DNA of 27,692 bases from Colimorpha_A sp045593985 (GCA_045593985.1 JAZNXR010000033.1:1-27692); one strand, 5' to 3'. Positions 1-9,007 are shown, counted from the first letter of the stretch. Notes: generated from the sequence alone by a model not told the origin. Program-made: numbers and translations.

Positions 1-1
1 T

Positions 2-481
2 TTTTATCTTCGTTATGCAGAAGATTTGCTTCAGACGGTAGATGTGTTGAACAACTGTGAAAAAGTTGTGTTTGTTCCTGACGTCCTATATAAATACCGT
101 GTGAATTTAAGTAGTGTGACACACAGCATACGTTTTGATAATTATCGTGTTGACTATACGGTGAGAGAGCGGGTGTTAGAGTTTCTTAAGGAAACCGGTA
201 TCTTTGACGACAAAGACTATCGCAAGTATCGTGCGCATTGTATTGGTTTGTTGGTCAACGAACTTATGCGAATATCTCAGTTTGACATTTCTTCGAAAAA
301 AAAGATTCAGTTGTTTAAGGAAATTAAAAGCACCGCTTATTATAAAAGCTTTATAAATTCAAACGACTTTGATAAAAAGGCACTTGGGGCAAAAGCGTTT
401 GCCTTTAATCTGTTTAAAAGAGGGCAATATCGCCTTTTAATCGCTTGTTTTAGACTCAAAAAGCGTTTAATAGGGCGTTGA
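2..481 (+). CDS. Glycosyltransferase family 2, C-terminal part (cut by window edge)
   Basis: The reading frame is open from the first bases of the window, so the gene starts upstream and only about 159 residues are seen. The first visible codons read YAEDLLQTVDVLNN, followed by FVPDVLYKYRVN and a Ser-Val-Thr-His. In GT-A family 2 glycosyltransferases this is the usual end of the catalytic domain: the E-D pair that carries the catalytic base, then the bow-strand ending in Y-x-Y-R. The rest is a basic C-terminal tail. It would transfer a sugar from a nucleotide donor to a lipid-linked glycan at the inner face of the membrane. A flippase gene follows 21 bases later, so it belongs to the polysaccharide locus. 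Hand-counted rows of this gene are about 37% GC, lower than most of the window. Donor and acceptor cannot be told. An internal TTG at 26 is not the real start. Confidence 0.8.
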   Translation, partial: FYLRYAEDLLQTVDVLNNCEKVVFVPDVLYKYRVNLSSVTHSIRFDNYRVDYTVRERVLEFLKETGIFDDKDYRKYRAHCIGLLVNELMRISQFDISSKKKIQLFKEIKSTAYYKSFINSNDFDKKALGAKAFAFNLFKRGQYRLLIACFRLKKRLIGR

Positions 482-502
482 TCAAATCTCGGGAGAGAAT
501 GA

Positions 503-1966
503 ATGGAGAGTAAACAAGATAATATAAAGAAAAAAGCGCTTAGCAGCTTTGCCTGGAAATTTGGAGAACGAGTAGGCGCACAAGCGGTTTCGCTGATCGT
601 ATCCATCGTTCTGGCGCGTATTCTTGTGCCGGACGATTACAGTGTCATAAGTATTGTTGCTATTTTCTTTGCGTTTTGTAATATATTCATTACCGGTGGA
701 CTGAACGTCGCATTGATACAAAAAAAGAATGCGGACACCTTAGATTATTCAACAATTCTTTTCGCCAGCTTGTCGATGGCGGCACTTTTGTATGGCGTTA
801 TGTTTTTTGCGGCGCCGTTTATTGCGGATTTGTACGACAAACCTATTCTGACGTCTATTTTTCGCGTAATGAGCTTGACGTTTTTTATCAATGCCGTGAA
901 ATCCGTGTTGAGCGCATATGTCTCAAGCACTCTGCAGTTCAAAAAGTTTTTCTTTTCAACGCTTGTTGGCACACTTGTATCTGCCGTGATCGGTATTATT
1001 ATGGCGTATAAGGGCTTTGGCGCATGGGCGTTGGTTGCGCAGCAGATGAGCAATAGCTTGATCGATACGATCATATTGTTCGTTACAACAAAGGTGAAGC
1101 TTGCGCTGTCCTTTTCGTTTCAGCGCTTTAAGGCGCTTTTCCAATACTCGTGGAAAATATTTGTTGCAACCATAATCAGTGTAATATACGATGAAGTTAA
1201 CCCCGTTGTTATCGGATTGAAATTTACTTCTGCCGATCTTGCGTTTTATTCCAAGGGAAGAAGCTTTCCCGGTTTATTAAATACAACCCTCAGTCAGACG
1301 CTGACGTCGGTTTTGTTTCCGGTTATGTCAAAATTTCAGGACGATAAAGAGAAGGTCCTGAATTTAACAAGGCGCTATATAAAGACGGCGTCATACATTA
1401 TTTTCCCCGTTATGATAGGATTCGGAGCGATTTCGGAATCCTTCATAAGAATTATACTTACAGACAAGTGGCTTCCCATTATGCCGTATATTCAGATTTT
1501 CTGTGTTTCCTATATGTTCAACCTGATACAAACGGGAAATCTGCAGGCAATTAAAGCCATTGGGCGCAGCGACGTATTGCTGATACTTGAGATTATAAAA
1601 AAGACATCATATTTCATAATAATCGTATTGTTTATATTTCTTACGGATTCTCCCGTGATGCTGGCCTGGTCGTCTATCGTTTGTACCGCCATCGCATCTG
1701 CGGTTAATACCTTCCCAAACCGAAAGCTGATAGGTTATCGCTATCGATATCAGATTATGGATCTGTTGCCTAACCTTGTGATTTCGGTCATTATGGGCGT
1801 AATAATTGTTTTGATGAGCTCGCTCAACATCAGCATCTACCTGCTGATGCCTCTGCAAATTCTTGCGGGAGTGGTTATATACATTATTCTCAGCATCGTT
1901 ACTAAAAACGAAAACTTCACTTATTTGTTTTCTCAAGTGAAACAAATAGTAGGACGAAAAAAATGA
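503..1966 (+). CDS. Wzx-type oligosaccharide flippase (MOP superfamily)
   Basis: A 487-residue, strongly hydrophobic protein with about 12 to 14 membrane segments. It matches the polysaccharide-biosynthesis flippase family (Polysacc_synt/Wzx, MOP exporter superfamily) in length and layout. The N-terminus has the typical KKALSSFAWKFGERVG amphipathic start followed by LARILVPDDYSVISI. The middle carries the loop FYSKGRSFPGLLNTTLSQTL. These proteins flip undecaprenyl-linked repeat units across the cytoplasmic membrane. The ATG at 503 follows a GGGAGAG site by 5 to 6 bases. The stop overlaps the next start (ATGA, 1963-1966), which indicates translational coupling with the TagF-like gene. The family is clear; the exact glycan is not. 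Confidence 0.88.
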   Translation: MESKQDNIKKKALSSFAWKFGERVGAQAVSLIVSIVLARILVPDDYSVISIVAIFFAFCNIFITGGLNVALIQKKNADTLDYSTILFASLSMAALLYGVMFFAAPFIADLYDKPILTSIFRVMSLTFFINAVKSVLSAYVSSTLQFKKFFFSTLVGTLVSAVIGIIMAYKGFGAWALVAQQMSNSLIDTIILFVTTKVKLALSFSFQRFKALFQYSWKIFVATIISVIYDEVNPVVIGLKFTSADLAFYSKGRSFPGLLNTTLSQTLTSVLFPVMSKFQDDKEKVLNLTRRYIKTASYIIFPVMIGFGAISESFIRIILTDKWLPIMPYIQIFCVSYMFNLIQTGNLQAIKAIGRSDVLLILEIIKKTSYFIIIVLFIFLTDSPVMLAWSSIVCTAIASAVNTFPNRKLIGYRYRYQIMDLLPNLVISVIMGVIIVLMSSLNISIYLLMPLQILAGVVIYIILSIVTKNENFTYLFSQVKQIVGRKK

Positions 1967-3093
1967 AGATCATAAAGAAAATCGCAAAAAAACTGCTGTT
2001 TCTTTTGCCGGTCGGAAAATATATAGTTTTTGAGAGCGTTCCGGATCTTTCGGATAATACAAAGCCGGTCTTTGATAAAATGCTTGAAATGGGCTTAAAC
2101 AAAAAATATAAGCTTGTATGGTGTGTCTCGGATAAAACGAGGGATTTTCCTTGTGAAAAGAACGTCAAATACGTTGATAAAAAGACCTTTTGGCACCGTT
2201 TGCAGTTTATGTATTATACCGTCAGGGCAAAGTGCCTGATTTCCTGCAATGAATTCGTTACTTCAAAAACCTCGAAGCAGAGATCCTTTTACTTGACGCA
2301 CGGCACCGCAATAAAGAGTACGAGAAGCTATTATACATTACCGCCGAGCGTGGACTATATGCTGATTGCTTCCGAGGGCACAAAATCCGTGATGGCGTAC
2401 GAGTTTAAAACGGAAGAAAGCAAGGTATATGCGCTCGGTTTTCCGAGAAATGACGTTCTGACAAGCTATAAAACGGATCTTCATAAATATTTCGAAACGG
2501 ATTTCAGAAAGATTGCCGTATGGTATCCAACCTTCAGACAGCACAAAAACGGAAGAAAAACCGGCTCGTCCAACGCCTTGCCGGTTTTGCACGACACCGA
2601 GTCTGCGAGGGCGCTGAATGAGGTCGCAAGGGAAAACGGGGTTTTGATCGTAATGAAGCCCCATTTCGCACAAGATGTTTCTTATATAAATAATTATAAT
2701 TTCAGCAACATTTGTTTTATCAACGATAAGTTTTTTGTTGATAATAAGATTTCCTCTTATGAATTTATTGCCAGTTGCGATGCCATGATCACGGACTATT
2801 CGTCTGTGTATTACGATTATCTGCTTTGTGACAAGCCGGTTGCACTCGTTTGGGAGGATATAGACGAATATCGCAAGGAGCCGGGATTTGCCGTTGATGT
2901 TGATGAAATAGGCAAGGCGGCTGAAAAAATATACGATTTGGAGGATTTCAAATCGTTTGTTGTTCGACTTTCCCAAGGCGTTGACTGCTTCAAGGATGAG
3001 CGTGCAGAGCTGATGAGGTGGTCAAACTATTCGGATGACGGCAAAAACGCCGAAAGAGTCGTTAACTTTATTATTGAGAAAGCAAAGCTGTGA
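1963..3093 (+). CDS. CDP-glycerol/polyol phosphotransferase, TagB/TagF family
   Basis: A 376-residue protein of the CDP-glycerol glycerophosphotransferase family, which moves a polyol phosphate from a CDP-alcohol to a teichoic-acid-like or capsule acceptor at the inner face of the membrane. Visible signatures are LTHGTAIK at residues 111-118 (family HGTxxK), MKPH at 231-234 and MITDYSSVYYDYLLCDKPV at about 275-292, the family's most conserved block. It has only the catalytic half; long TagF polymerases also carry a second N-terminal domain. It is therefore more likely a single-step or short-chain transferase than a full polymerase. The N-terminus is basic and could bind the membrane peripherally. 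The gene overlaps the flippase gene by four bases. The fused enzyme at 4281 could supply its CDP-activated substrate; that link is inference. Confidence 0.88.
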   Translation: MKIIKKIAKKLLFLLPVGKYIVFESVPDLSDNTKPVFDKMLEMGLNKKYKLVWCVSDKTRDFPCEKNVKYVDKKTFWHRLQFMYYTVRAKCLISCNEFVTSKTSKQRSFYLTHGTAIKSTRSYYTLPPSVDYMLIASEGTKSVMAYEFKTEESKVYALGFPRNDVLTSYKTDLHKYFETDFRKIAVWYPTFRQHKNGRKTGSSNALPVLHDTESARALNEVARENGVLIVMKPHFAQDVSYINNYNFSNICFINDKFFVDNKISSYEFIASCDAMITDYSSVYYDYLLCDKPVALVWEDIDEYRKEPGFAVDVDEIGKAAEKIYDLEDFKSFVVRLSQGVDCFKDERAELMRWSNYSDDGKNAERVVNFIIEKAKL

Positions 3094-3108
3094 TCGGAGG
3101 ACAACCGT

Positions 3109-4191
3109 ATGATATTTCTGTTTCTTGCATACGTTGTGCTGTGTCTTTTTGGGGTAAAAATTAAGACGACATTAGATAGCGATTACTTGTCAATCGAAAA
3201 TACGCAGGCGATAAAGGGAATATTTATCATTCTGGTTTTCTTCAGTCACTTTAACTCCTATGTCAACTATACCCATTCCTACGATTCCGTAGTCAAAACT
3301 ATAACTGCGGTCTTCTCGCAGACTATGGTGACAATGTTTTTGTTCTATTCGGGCTATGGGATTATGGAATCGATTCGCAAAAAAGGCGTGGATTACATTA
3401 AGGCCATTCCGTTAAAGCGAGTACTGGCAACGCTGTTTAAGTTTAGCTGTGCCGTTCTCGTTTTTGGGATTTTGGGCGCTTGCCTGGGAGAAAAATTCTC
3501 TTTGCCCACCGTACTTCTTTCTGTCGTTGGATGGGAGTCACTGGGAAACTCAAATTGGTACATTTTCGTCGTGGTTGTGCTGTATTTGCTGACTTACGTA
3601 TCGTTTCGTTTCTTGTCGGGCAAAAAATACATTGTACCTCTTCTAATCACCCTGTTCCTTACTTCGGCTTTGATTCTTGGAAATCTTGTTTTTCATATCA
3701 AGCCGCTGTTCTGGGTAGACACTGCTCTTTGCTATGTTTTGGGTATGTTTTATTCATGCTACAAAGAAAAAGCTGAGAGAATATTATCAAACAATGTCGC
3801 ATGGGTGTGCTTAACGCTACTTTGTATGGGAGCTACTGTTGCGCTGAAAATAATTAGCGCTAAAGCGATATTTGTTTTCGCGGTTAATTTGCTTTTTGCC
3901 GTGACTGTCGTGCTGATTACCATGAGGGTGACATTTAAAAACAAGGCTCTCGTATGGTGCGGAAAGCATCTTTTTGAGCTGTATATTCTTCAACGAATAC
4001 CGATGATTCTGTTTAAGCACCTTGGCCTGGATAAAATCAGCTTATATTTGTATTTTGTCGTTTGCCTGGTCGTAACGCTTGCACTCGTGTTCCCGTTCAA
4101 ATATGCAACGGATAAGCTTTGGGGCCTTGTTTTGAAGGGAATTGTAGCTACAAAAAACAAAAAGATTGGCAGAAAAAAACGGCAGCTTTGA
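3109..4191 (+). CDS. Acyltransferase family 3 membrane protein (OafA/YrhL-like)
   Basis: A 360-residue polytopic membrane protein with about ten hydrophobic segments. The first part reads IENTQAIKGIFIILVFFSHF, with the histidine at residue 47, matching the R/K-G-x-x-I-xxx-V-xxx-H block at the start of acyltransferase-3 domains. SNWYIFVVVVLYLL in the middle is also typical. Such proteins move acetyl or other acyl groups from a cytoplasmic donor onto exported glycans, so this one probably decorates the polysaccharide made by the neighbours. The ATG at 3109 follows a CGGAGGAC site, 15 bases after the TagF-like gene, which suggests the same transcript. Which acyl group and which sugar are unknown. 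Confidence 0.82.
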   Translation: MIFLFLAYVVLCLFGVKIKTTLDSDYLSIENTQAIKGIFIILVFFSHFNSYVNYTHSYDSVVKTITAVFSQTMVTMFLFYSGYGIMESIRKKGVDYIKAIPLKRVLATLFKFSCAVLVFGILGACLGEKFSLPTVLLSVVGWESLGNSNWYIFVVVVLYLLTYVSFRFLSGKKYIVPLLITLFLTSALILGNLVFHIKPLFWVDTALCYVLGMFYSCYKEKAERILSNNVAWVCLTLLCMGATVALKIISAKAIFVFAVNLLFAVTVVLITMRVTFKNKALVWCGKHLFELYILQRIPMILFKHLGLDKISLYLYFVVCLVVTLALVFPFKYATDKLWGLVLKGIVATKNKKIGRKKRQL

Positions 4192-4280
4192 GTTTCTTCG
4201 GAGAATGCGAAACCGGGAAATCATCAGAAAACATAGCAACTGGAATTATTGAATGGACGAAGTAGGAGATTGTTATTAAT

Positions 4281-5447
4281 ATGCACAATGCATTGGTCGT
4301 CGGAGGAAACAGCGGCATCGGCCTGGCTATGGTGTTGAGCATGCTCAAACAAGGTGTGGAACACGTGTATATAGTCGGAAAGGATTCTGTGCGAAACCGG
4401 GATATTCCGGATGAAATGCGCGAGATCTACGATAAAAACACCTCATTTTACCGCATGGATCTGACACAGGATAAGTTCGATTATTTTGATACGGTACAGG
4501 ACATTGACTGTTTGATTATCACGGCGGGGTTTGGCCGTGTAGCTCCTTTTGAAAATTTAACTGAAACCGAAATTGATAAAATTGTTAAGTGTAACATGCT
4601 GGGTGCAATTCGTGTAATAAAGAAGTACTATGGGAAAATACATAGTCACGAGCCTTTTTATTGCGCGGTAATGGGCAGCATTGCGGGGCATGTTGCATCT
4701 CCGCTTTTTTCGGTGTATGGAGCAAGCAAGTTCGGATTGTGCAGCTTTATTGAAAATATAAATATCGAGCTGTCTCATGACGGCTATGAAAACCGAATAC
4801 TGGATGTATCCCCCGGCGCAATAAAGGGGACCAATTTTAACGGTAATGGGAATGATTTGAGCCAAGTGTTCGAGATGGCTGAAGATATAATACAGAAGAT
4901 GTATTTAAGATGCACTCTCTATATTCCTTCTTACGAAGGCGTTTATAAGCGCGTCTTGGAGCGTTACCGTAACGATCCCTTGCAGTATGGACTGGAAAGC
5001 TATGACTATAAGCTGAAAAACGCAAGATTGTCAACTAAGCCGCAAATTGTTGTAGGATATCTTAGCGGAACCTTCGATTTGTTTCATGTAGGTCATTTGA
5101 ATTTACTGCGTCGTGCCAAGGAGCAATGCGATTATTTGATCGTCGGCGTACACAAGAGCGGCGCCTGGAAGGGAAAAGAGACGTTTATCCCGTTTGAGGA
5201 GCGCTGTCAAATTGTTGAGAGCGTGCGTTATGTAGACGAAGTCATGGAGTCGTTTACCGAAGATTCCGATGCTTACGATGCAATACACTTTGATAAACTG
5301 TTCGTGGGAAGTGACTACAAGGGGACCGAAAGATTTTTAAGGTATGAGGAGTACTTTAAGGACAAGGGTGTTGAGATTGTTTATTTCCCGTACACCCAAG
5401 GAACCAGCTCCACCCAACTTAGAGACGCATTGAAAAAAAGCAAATAA
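4281..5447 (+). CDS. Fusion: short-chain dehydrogenase/reductase + TagD-type cytidylyltransferase
   Basis: A 388-residue protein with two recognisable enzymes. Residues 1 to about 235 are an SDR: the nucleotide-binding GGNSGIG is at 8-14, N105 and S133 fit the active-site set, and Y146-x-x-x-K150 lies in VYGASK. Residues from about 256 to 388 are a nucleotidyltransferase of the TagD/HIGH type: SGTFDLFHVGH at 262-272 holds the H-x-G-H motif, and TSSTQLR near the end matches the ISTT-x-I/L-R/K block of glycerol-3-phosphate cytidylyltransferases. The likely role is reduction of a keto or sugar phosphate to a polyol phosphate and its activation to a CDP-polyol (CDP-glycerol, CDP-ribitol or another), which the TagF-like enzyme could use. 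That substrate is inference. There is an AGGAG site at 4265-4269. The gap of 89 bases from the previous gene shows no promoter I can support. Confidence 0.85.
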   Translation: MHNALVVGGNSGIGLAMVLSMLKQGVEHVYIVGKDSVRNRDIPDEMREIYDKNTSFYRMDLTQDKFDYFDTVQDIDCLIITAGFGRVAPFENLTETEIDKIVKCNMLGAIRVIKKYYGKIHSHEPFYCAVMGSIAGHVASPLFSVYGASKFGLCSFIENINIELSHDGYENRILDVSPGAIKGTNFNGNGNDLSQVFEMAEDIIQKMYLRCTLYIPSYEGVYKRVLERYRNDPLQYGLESYDYKLKNARLSTKPQIVVGYLSGTFDLFHVGHLNLLRRAKEQCDYLIVGVHKSGAWKGKETFIPFEERCQIVESVRYVDEVMESFTEDSDAYDAIHFDKLFVGSDYKGTERFLRYEEYFKDKGVEIVYFPYTQGTSSTQLRDALKKSK

Positions 5448-5456
5448 GAGGTTAGT

Positions 5457-6548
5457 ATGTTAATTCCAAACGTAAACTTGACAAACAAAACCGTCCTCGT
5501 CACGGGCGCGGCGGGATTTATCGGCTCCAATTTGGCAATGGAGCTTTTGCGCACCGCAGAGGGCGTGAAGGTAGTCGGACTTGACAATATGAACGACTAT
5601 TATGATGTATCGATAAAGGAATACCGTTTGACAGAGCTTGAAAAGCTCGCATCGGAGCAACCCGAATGTGAGTGGGAATTTATCGAGGGCAACCTTGCCG
5701 ACCGCGCGCTTGTCGACGAGCTTTTCAAAAAATACAAGTTTGATATCGTAGTAAACCTTGCCGCACAGGCGGGAGTCCGCTATTCGATCACAAATCCCGA
5801 CGTGTATATCGAGTCGAACATCATCGGTTTCTACAATATTCTTGAAGCCTGCCGTGCGACGATGGAAACGGAAAATCCCGTTGAGCATCTCGTATATGCA
5901 TCGTCGTCATCGGTTTACGGTGTCAACAAAAAGATTCCGTACAGCACCGACGACAAGGTGGACAACCCCATATCGCTTTATGCGGCAACGAAAAAGAGCA
6001 ACGAGCTTATGGCTCACGCCTACTCGAAGCTATACAATATTCCCTCGACAGGGCTTCGTTTCTTCACTGTTTACGGCCCTGCAGGACGCCCCGACATGGC
6101 TTATTTCGGATTTACGAACAAGCTTCGCCGCGGCGAGACCATCGAGATATTCAACTACGGCAACTGCAAGCGCGACTTCACATACGTTGACGATATAGTC
6201 GAGGGCATAAAACGTGTTATGCAGCACGCACCCGAAAAGGCAACGGGAGAGGACGGACTGCCGCTTCCGCCTTATGCGGTCTACAACATCGGAAACAACA
6301 ACCCCGAAAATCTGCTTGATTTCGTGACGATTCTGCAGGAGGAGCTGATAAGAGCAAAGGTTTTGCCTGCCGACTACGATTTTGAGGCACACAAAAAGCT
6401 TGTTCCCATGCAGGCGGGCGATGTTCCGATAACCTATGCGGACACCTCCGCACTCGAAAGAGATTTCGGCTTCAAGCCGTCGACGTCGCTTCGTGACGGA
6501 CTTCGCTCCTTTGCCGAGTGGTATTACGAATTTTACTGTAAAGAATAA
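5457..6548 (+). CDS. UDP-glucuronate 4-epimerase-like NAD-dependent epimerase
   Basis: A 363-residue extended SDR. It starts with the NAD-binding TGAAGFIGSNLAMELL, then DNMNDYYDVSIKEYRL, which is characteristic of UDP-glucuronate 4-epimerases. It has the active-site YASSSSVYG and a Y-x-x-x-K in LYAATKKS, and GRPDMAYFGFTNKLRRGE followed by NYGNCKRDFTYVDDIVEG, again the glucuronate-epimerase pattern. It interconverts UDP-glucuronate and UDP-galacturonate in the cytoplasm. The next gene encodes the dehydrogenase that makes UDP-glucuronate, so the two form a UDP-GlcA/UDP-GalA supply. The start at 5457 lies 9 bases after the fusion gene's stop, with an AAGAGGT-like site. UDP-glucose 4-epimerase or a 4,6-dehydratase are alternatives, but the DYYD and GRPDMA blocks argue against them. 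Confidence 0.85.
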   Translation: MLIPNVNLTNKTVLVTGAAGFIGSNLAMELLRTAEGVKVVGLDNMNDYYDVSIKEYRLTELEKLASEQPECEWEFIEGNLADRALVDELFKKYKFDIVVNLAAQAGVRYSITNPDVYIESNIIGFYNILEACRATMETENPVEHLVYASSSSVYGVNKKIPYSTDDKVDNPISLYAATKKSNELMAHAYSKLYNIPSTGLRFFTVYGPAGRPDMAYFGFTNKLRRGETIEIFNYGNCKRDFTYVDDIVEGIKRVMQHAPEKATGEDGLPLPPYAVYNIGNNNPENLLDFVTILQEELIRAKVLPADYDFEAHKKLVPMQAGDVPITYADTSALERDFGFKPSTSLRDGLRSFAEWYYEFYCKE

Positions 6549-6635
6549 ATATCGTTTGCGATCATGTTGCCATGGAGAAGCACTCGTAGGGACGGGACGC
6601 GCGATGCTATATAATGCGATAGAAAGGAAAAAAGT

Positions 6636-7820
6636 ATGAAAATAGCAGTTGCAGGAACCGGATACGTAGGACTATCCATGGCTGTTCTTTTGGCGCAAAG
6701 CAACGAGGTAACGGCGGTTGACATCATTCCCGAAAAGGTCGAAATGATAAACAGCGGCGTTTCGCCGATAGTTGATAAGGAGATCGAGGAATATCTCAAA
6801 ACGAAAAAGCTCAACCTCGTCGCAACGACAGACGGAGATAGCGCCTACCGTGATGCGGAGCTTGTCATAATATCGACTCCGACAAACTACGATCCTAACA
6901 AGAATTATTTTGACACATCCTCCGTTGAGGCCGTCATTAAGCAGGTCAAGGCGGTGAATCCCGATGCGGTCATGATAATAAAATCGACAGTCCCCGTTGG
7001 CTTTACCGAGAAGATAAGAAGGGAGCTTTCCTGCGAAGGCATCCTTTTCAGCCCCGAATTTTTGCGCGAGGGCAAAGCGCTTTACGATAACCTTTATCCA
7101 AGCCGAATAATCGTCGGTGTCCCGTTGGGCAACGAGCGACTTGAAAACGCGGCAAAGACCTTTGCGCGCCTGCTTTCGGAGGGCGCAATCAAGGAAAATA
7201 TCGAGGTTCGTTATATGAATCCGACCGAGGCAGAGGCGGTAAAGCTCTTCGCAAACACCTATCTTGCCCTGCGAGTTGCCTACTTTAACGAGCTTGATAC
7301 CTATGCCGCAGTTCGCGGCCTTGATGCAAAAGCCATTATCGAGGGCGTCGGACTTGATCCTCGCATAGGCTTGTATTATAACAACCCCTCCTTCGGCTAC
7401 GGAGGCTACTGCCTGCCGAAGGACACGAAGCAGCTTTTGGCAAACTACAACGACGTGCCGCAGAATATAATATCCGCAATTGTCGCCGCAAACGGAACGA
7501 GAAAGGATTTTATTGCCGATCAGATCATAGCAAGACGCCCGAGCGTTGTCGGCATTTACCGTCTTACGATGAAGTCGGGAAGCGACAATTTCCGTCAGTC
7601 GTCGATACAGGGCGTAATGAAGCGCATAAAAGCAAAAGGCATCGAGGTCGTTATCTACGAGCCGACAATGAAGGAAAACAGCTTCTTCAACAGCCGTGTT
7701 ATCCGTGATATTGATGAGTTTAAGAGGATTTCCGACGTCATTCTGGCAAACCGATATAACGAGGAAATAGCCGACGTTATCGATAAGGTCTATACAAGAG
7801 ACATTTATTTCAGAGATTAA
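6636..7820 (+). CDS. ugd: UDP-glucose/nucleotide-sugar 6-dehydrogenase
   Basis: A 394-residue protein that oxidises UDP-glucose to UDP-glucuronate with two NAD+. The N-terminal Rossmann site is AVAGTGYVGLSMAVLLAQ. The middle has SPEFLREGKALYDNLYPSR at about 139-157, the conserved lysine K203 in EAVKLFANTYLALRVAYFNE, and the catalytic cysteine C259 in YGGYCLPKDTKQL. Length fits the single-chain bacterial enzymes of about 390 residues. It sits between the epimerase and a sugar kinase. The 87-base gap before it contains a TATAAT at 6610-6615 without a convincing -35, and a GTAGGGACGGGAC stretch that resembles the start of the repeat modules found elsewhere in the window. An AAAGGAAAAAAG ribosome site precedes the ATG. 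UDP-ManNAc dehydrogenase is a less likely alternative. Confidence 0.9.
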   Translation: MKIAVAGTGYVGLSMAVLLAQSNEVTAVDIIPEKVEMINSGVSPIVDKEIEEYLKTKKLNLVATTDGDSAYRDAELVIISTPTNYDPNKNYFDTSSVEAVIKQVKAVNPDAVMIIKSTVPVGFTEKIRRELSCEGILFSPEFLREGKALYDNLYPSRIIVGVPLGNERLENAAKTFARLLSEGAIKENIEVRYMNPTEAEAVKLFANTYLALRVAYFNELDTYAAVRGLDAKAIIEGVGLDPRIGLYYNNPSFGYGGYCLPKDTKQLLANYNDVPQNIISAIVAANGTRKDFIADQIIARRPSVVGIYRLTMKSGSDNFRQSSIQGVMKRIKAKGIEVVIYEPTMKENSFFNSRVIRDIDEFKRISDVILANRYNEEIADVIDKVYTRDIYFRD

Positions 7821-7834
7821 AGAGAAAAAAGAGT

Positions 7835-9007
7835 ATGAGTGCATACGAGAGATTCGAACAAATCTATAAAAAGCCACCGCAGCATACCGCATTCACGCCC
7901 TACCGTGTTTGCCCGATCGGAGCGCATTCCGACCATCAGCTCGGAAAAATAACCGGCTTTGCTATCGATAAGGGCGTTCATATTGCCTACGGTGCGAAGC
8001 AAAACGGAGTAATTGAAATACAGTCGCTTCAGTTTGATAAGCGTGCGCAGTGGCACGTTTTGTCAACACCGGATAGACCGGAGGGCGACTGGGCAGACCA
8101 CCTTCGCGGCGCAACCATTGCGTTCGCCTCAAGATACCCTTTGCGCACAGGACTTTGCGCCGTTATTGACGGCGAGCTTCCGATAGGAGGGCTTTCCTCA
8201 TCTGCGGCGGTGATAATCACCTTTTTGTCGGCTCTTTGTCAAATGAACGGAATAACTCTTTCGCCGCCCGAGCTCATCACAATAGCGAAGGAGGCGGAGA
8301 ATAAATACGTCGGCGTTGCCTGCGGAAAGCTCGATCAGTCCTGCGAGGTCTACTGCAAAAAAGACCACCTTCTTTATCTTGATACGAAGGACGACAGCTA
8401 CGAGCTTATCCCTGCGCCAAGTAAAATGAAGCCCTATAAATTCGCAATATTCTTCAGCGGCATTGAAAGAAGCCTTGCAGGCTCTGCGTTCAATATGCGA
8501 GTTGACGAATGCAGAAGTGCGGCGTATGCCTTAAAGGCGTATGCAGGAATGGAATACGGAAAGTTTGAGGAAACCAACCTCCGTGACGTTCCGAGAGAGG
8601 TGTACGAAACCTATAAGCGCCTGCTCCCCGAAAACTGGAGACGCCGCGCGGAGCATTGGTATACCGAGTTCGAGCGTGTCGAAAAAGGCGCAGAAGCGTG
8701 GAGAAGGGGAGATATCGAGGAATACGGCCGCCTCTCCTTTGAAAGCGGACACAGCTCAATATACAATTGGGAAACAGGCTCGCCCGAGCTTGTAAAGCTT
8801 TACGAAATAATGCGACAGACCGACGGCATATATGGCGGCAGATTTTCGGGAGCAGGCTTCAAGGGCTGCTGCCTTGCGATAATTGATCCCGATTACGAGG
8901 AAAGCATCGTAAAAACGGTAAGCGAAAAATATCTTGAAGCATTCCCACACCTGAGGGGTAAATATTCATTCCACATTTGCGAAAGCGCAGACGGAGTAAA
9001 ACTATGA
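7835..9007 (+). CDS. GHMP sugar kinase, galactokinase family, galacturonokinase-like
   Basis: A 390-residue GHMP kinase with the galactokinase layout. Motif 1 is TPYRVCPIGAHSDHQLGK (residues 21-38), where ordinary galactokinases have G-R-V-N-L-I-G-E-H-T-D-Y. The ATP loop is PIGGLSSSAA (116-125). The catalytic aspartate is D167 in GKLDQSCEVY, and motif 3 is FSGAGFKGCCLA near the C-terminus. The Glu of galactokinase motif 1 is Ala here (A30), and the PYR-x-CP-x-GAH-x-DHQ pattern resembles what I recall of plant galacturonic acid-1-phosphate kinases. With UDP-GlcA/GalA genes next to it, phosphorylation of galacturonate or a related uronate at C1 is a reasonable prediction, but galactose remains possible. 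The next gene overlaps its stop codon by four bases, so kinase and nucleotidyltransferase are probably made as a pair. Confidence 0.8.
   Translation: MSAYERFEQIYKKPPQHTAFTPYRVCPIGAHSDHQLGKITGFAIDKGVHIAYGAKQNGVIEIQSLQFDKRAQWHVLSTPDRPEGDWADHLRGATIAFASRYPLRTGLCAVIDGELPIGGLSSSAAVIITFLSALCQMNGITLSPPELITIAKEAENKYVGVACGKLDQSCEVYCKKDHLLYLDTKDDSYELIPAPSKMKPYKFAIFFSGIERSLAGSAFNMRVDECRSAAYALKAYAGMEYGKFEETNLRDVPREVYETYKRLLPENWRRRAEHWYTEFERVEKGAEAWRRGDIEEYGRLSFESGHSSIYNWETGSPELVKLYEIMRQTDGIYGGRFSGAGFKGCCLAIIDPDYEESIVKTVSEKYLEAFPHLRGKYSFHICESADGVKL

Noticed and set aside
6610..6615. Promoter for the UDP-glucose dehydrogenase gene
   Set aside because: TATAAT is present but there is no -35-like sequence at the proper distance; the gene can be read from upstream.
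6672..7892. Long antisense ORF (about 406 codons) opposite the UDP-glucose dehydrogenase gene
   Set aside because: The + strand carries all motifs of a known family. The antisense translation is Cys/Tyr-rich without recognisable domains and has no ribosome site.
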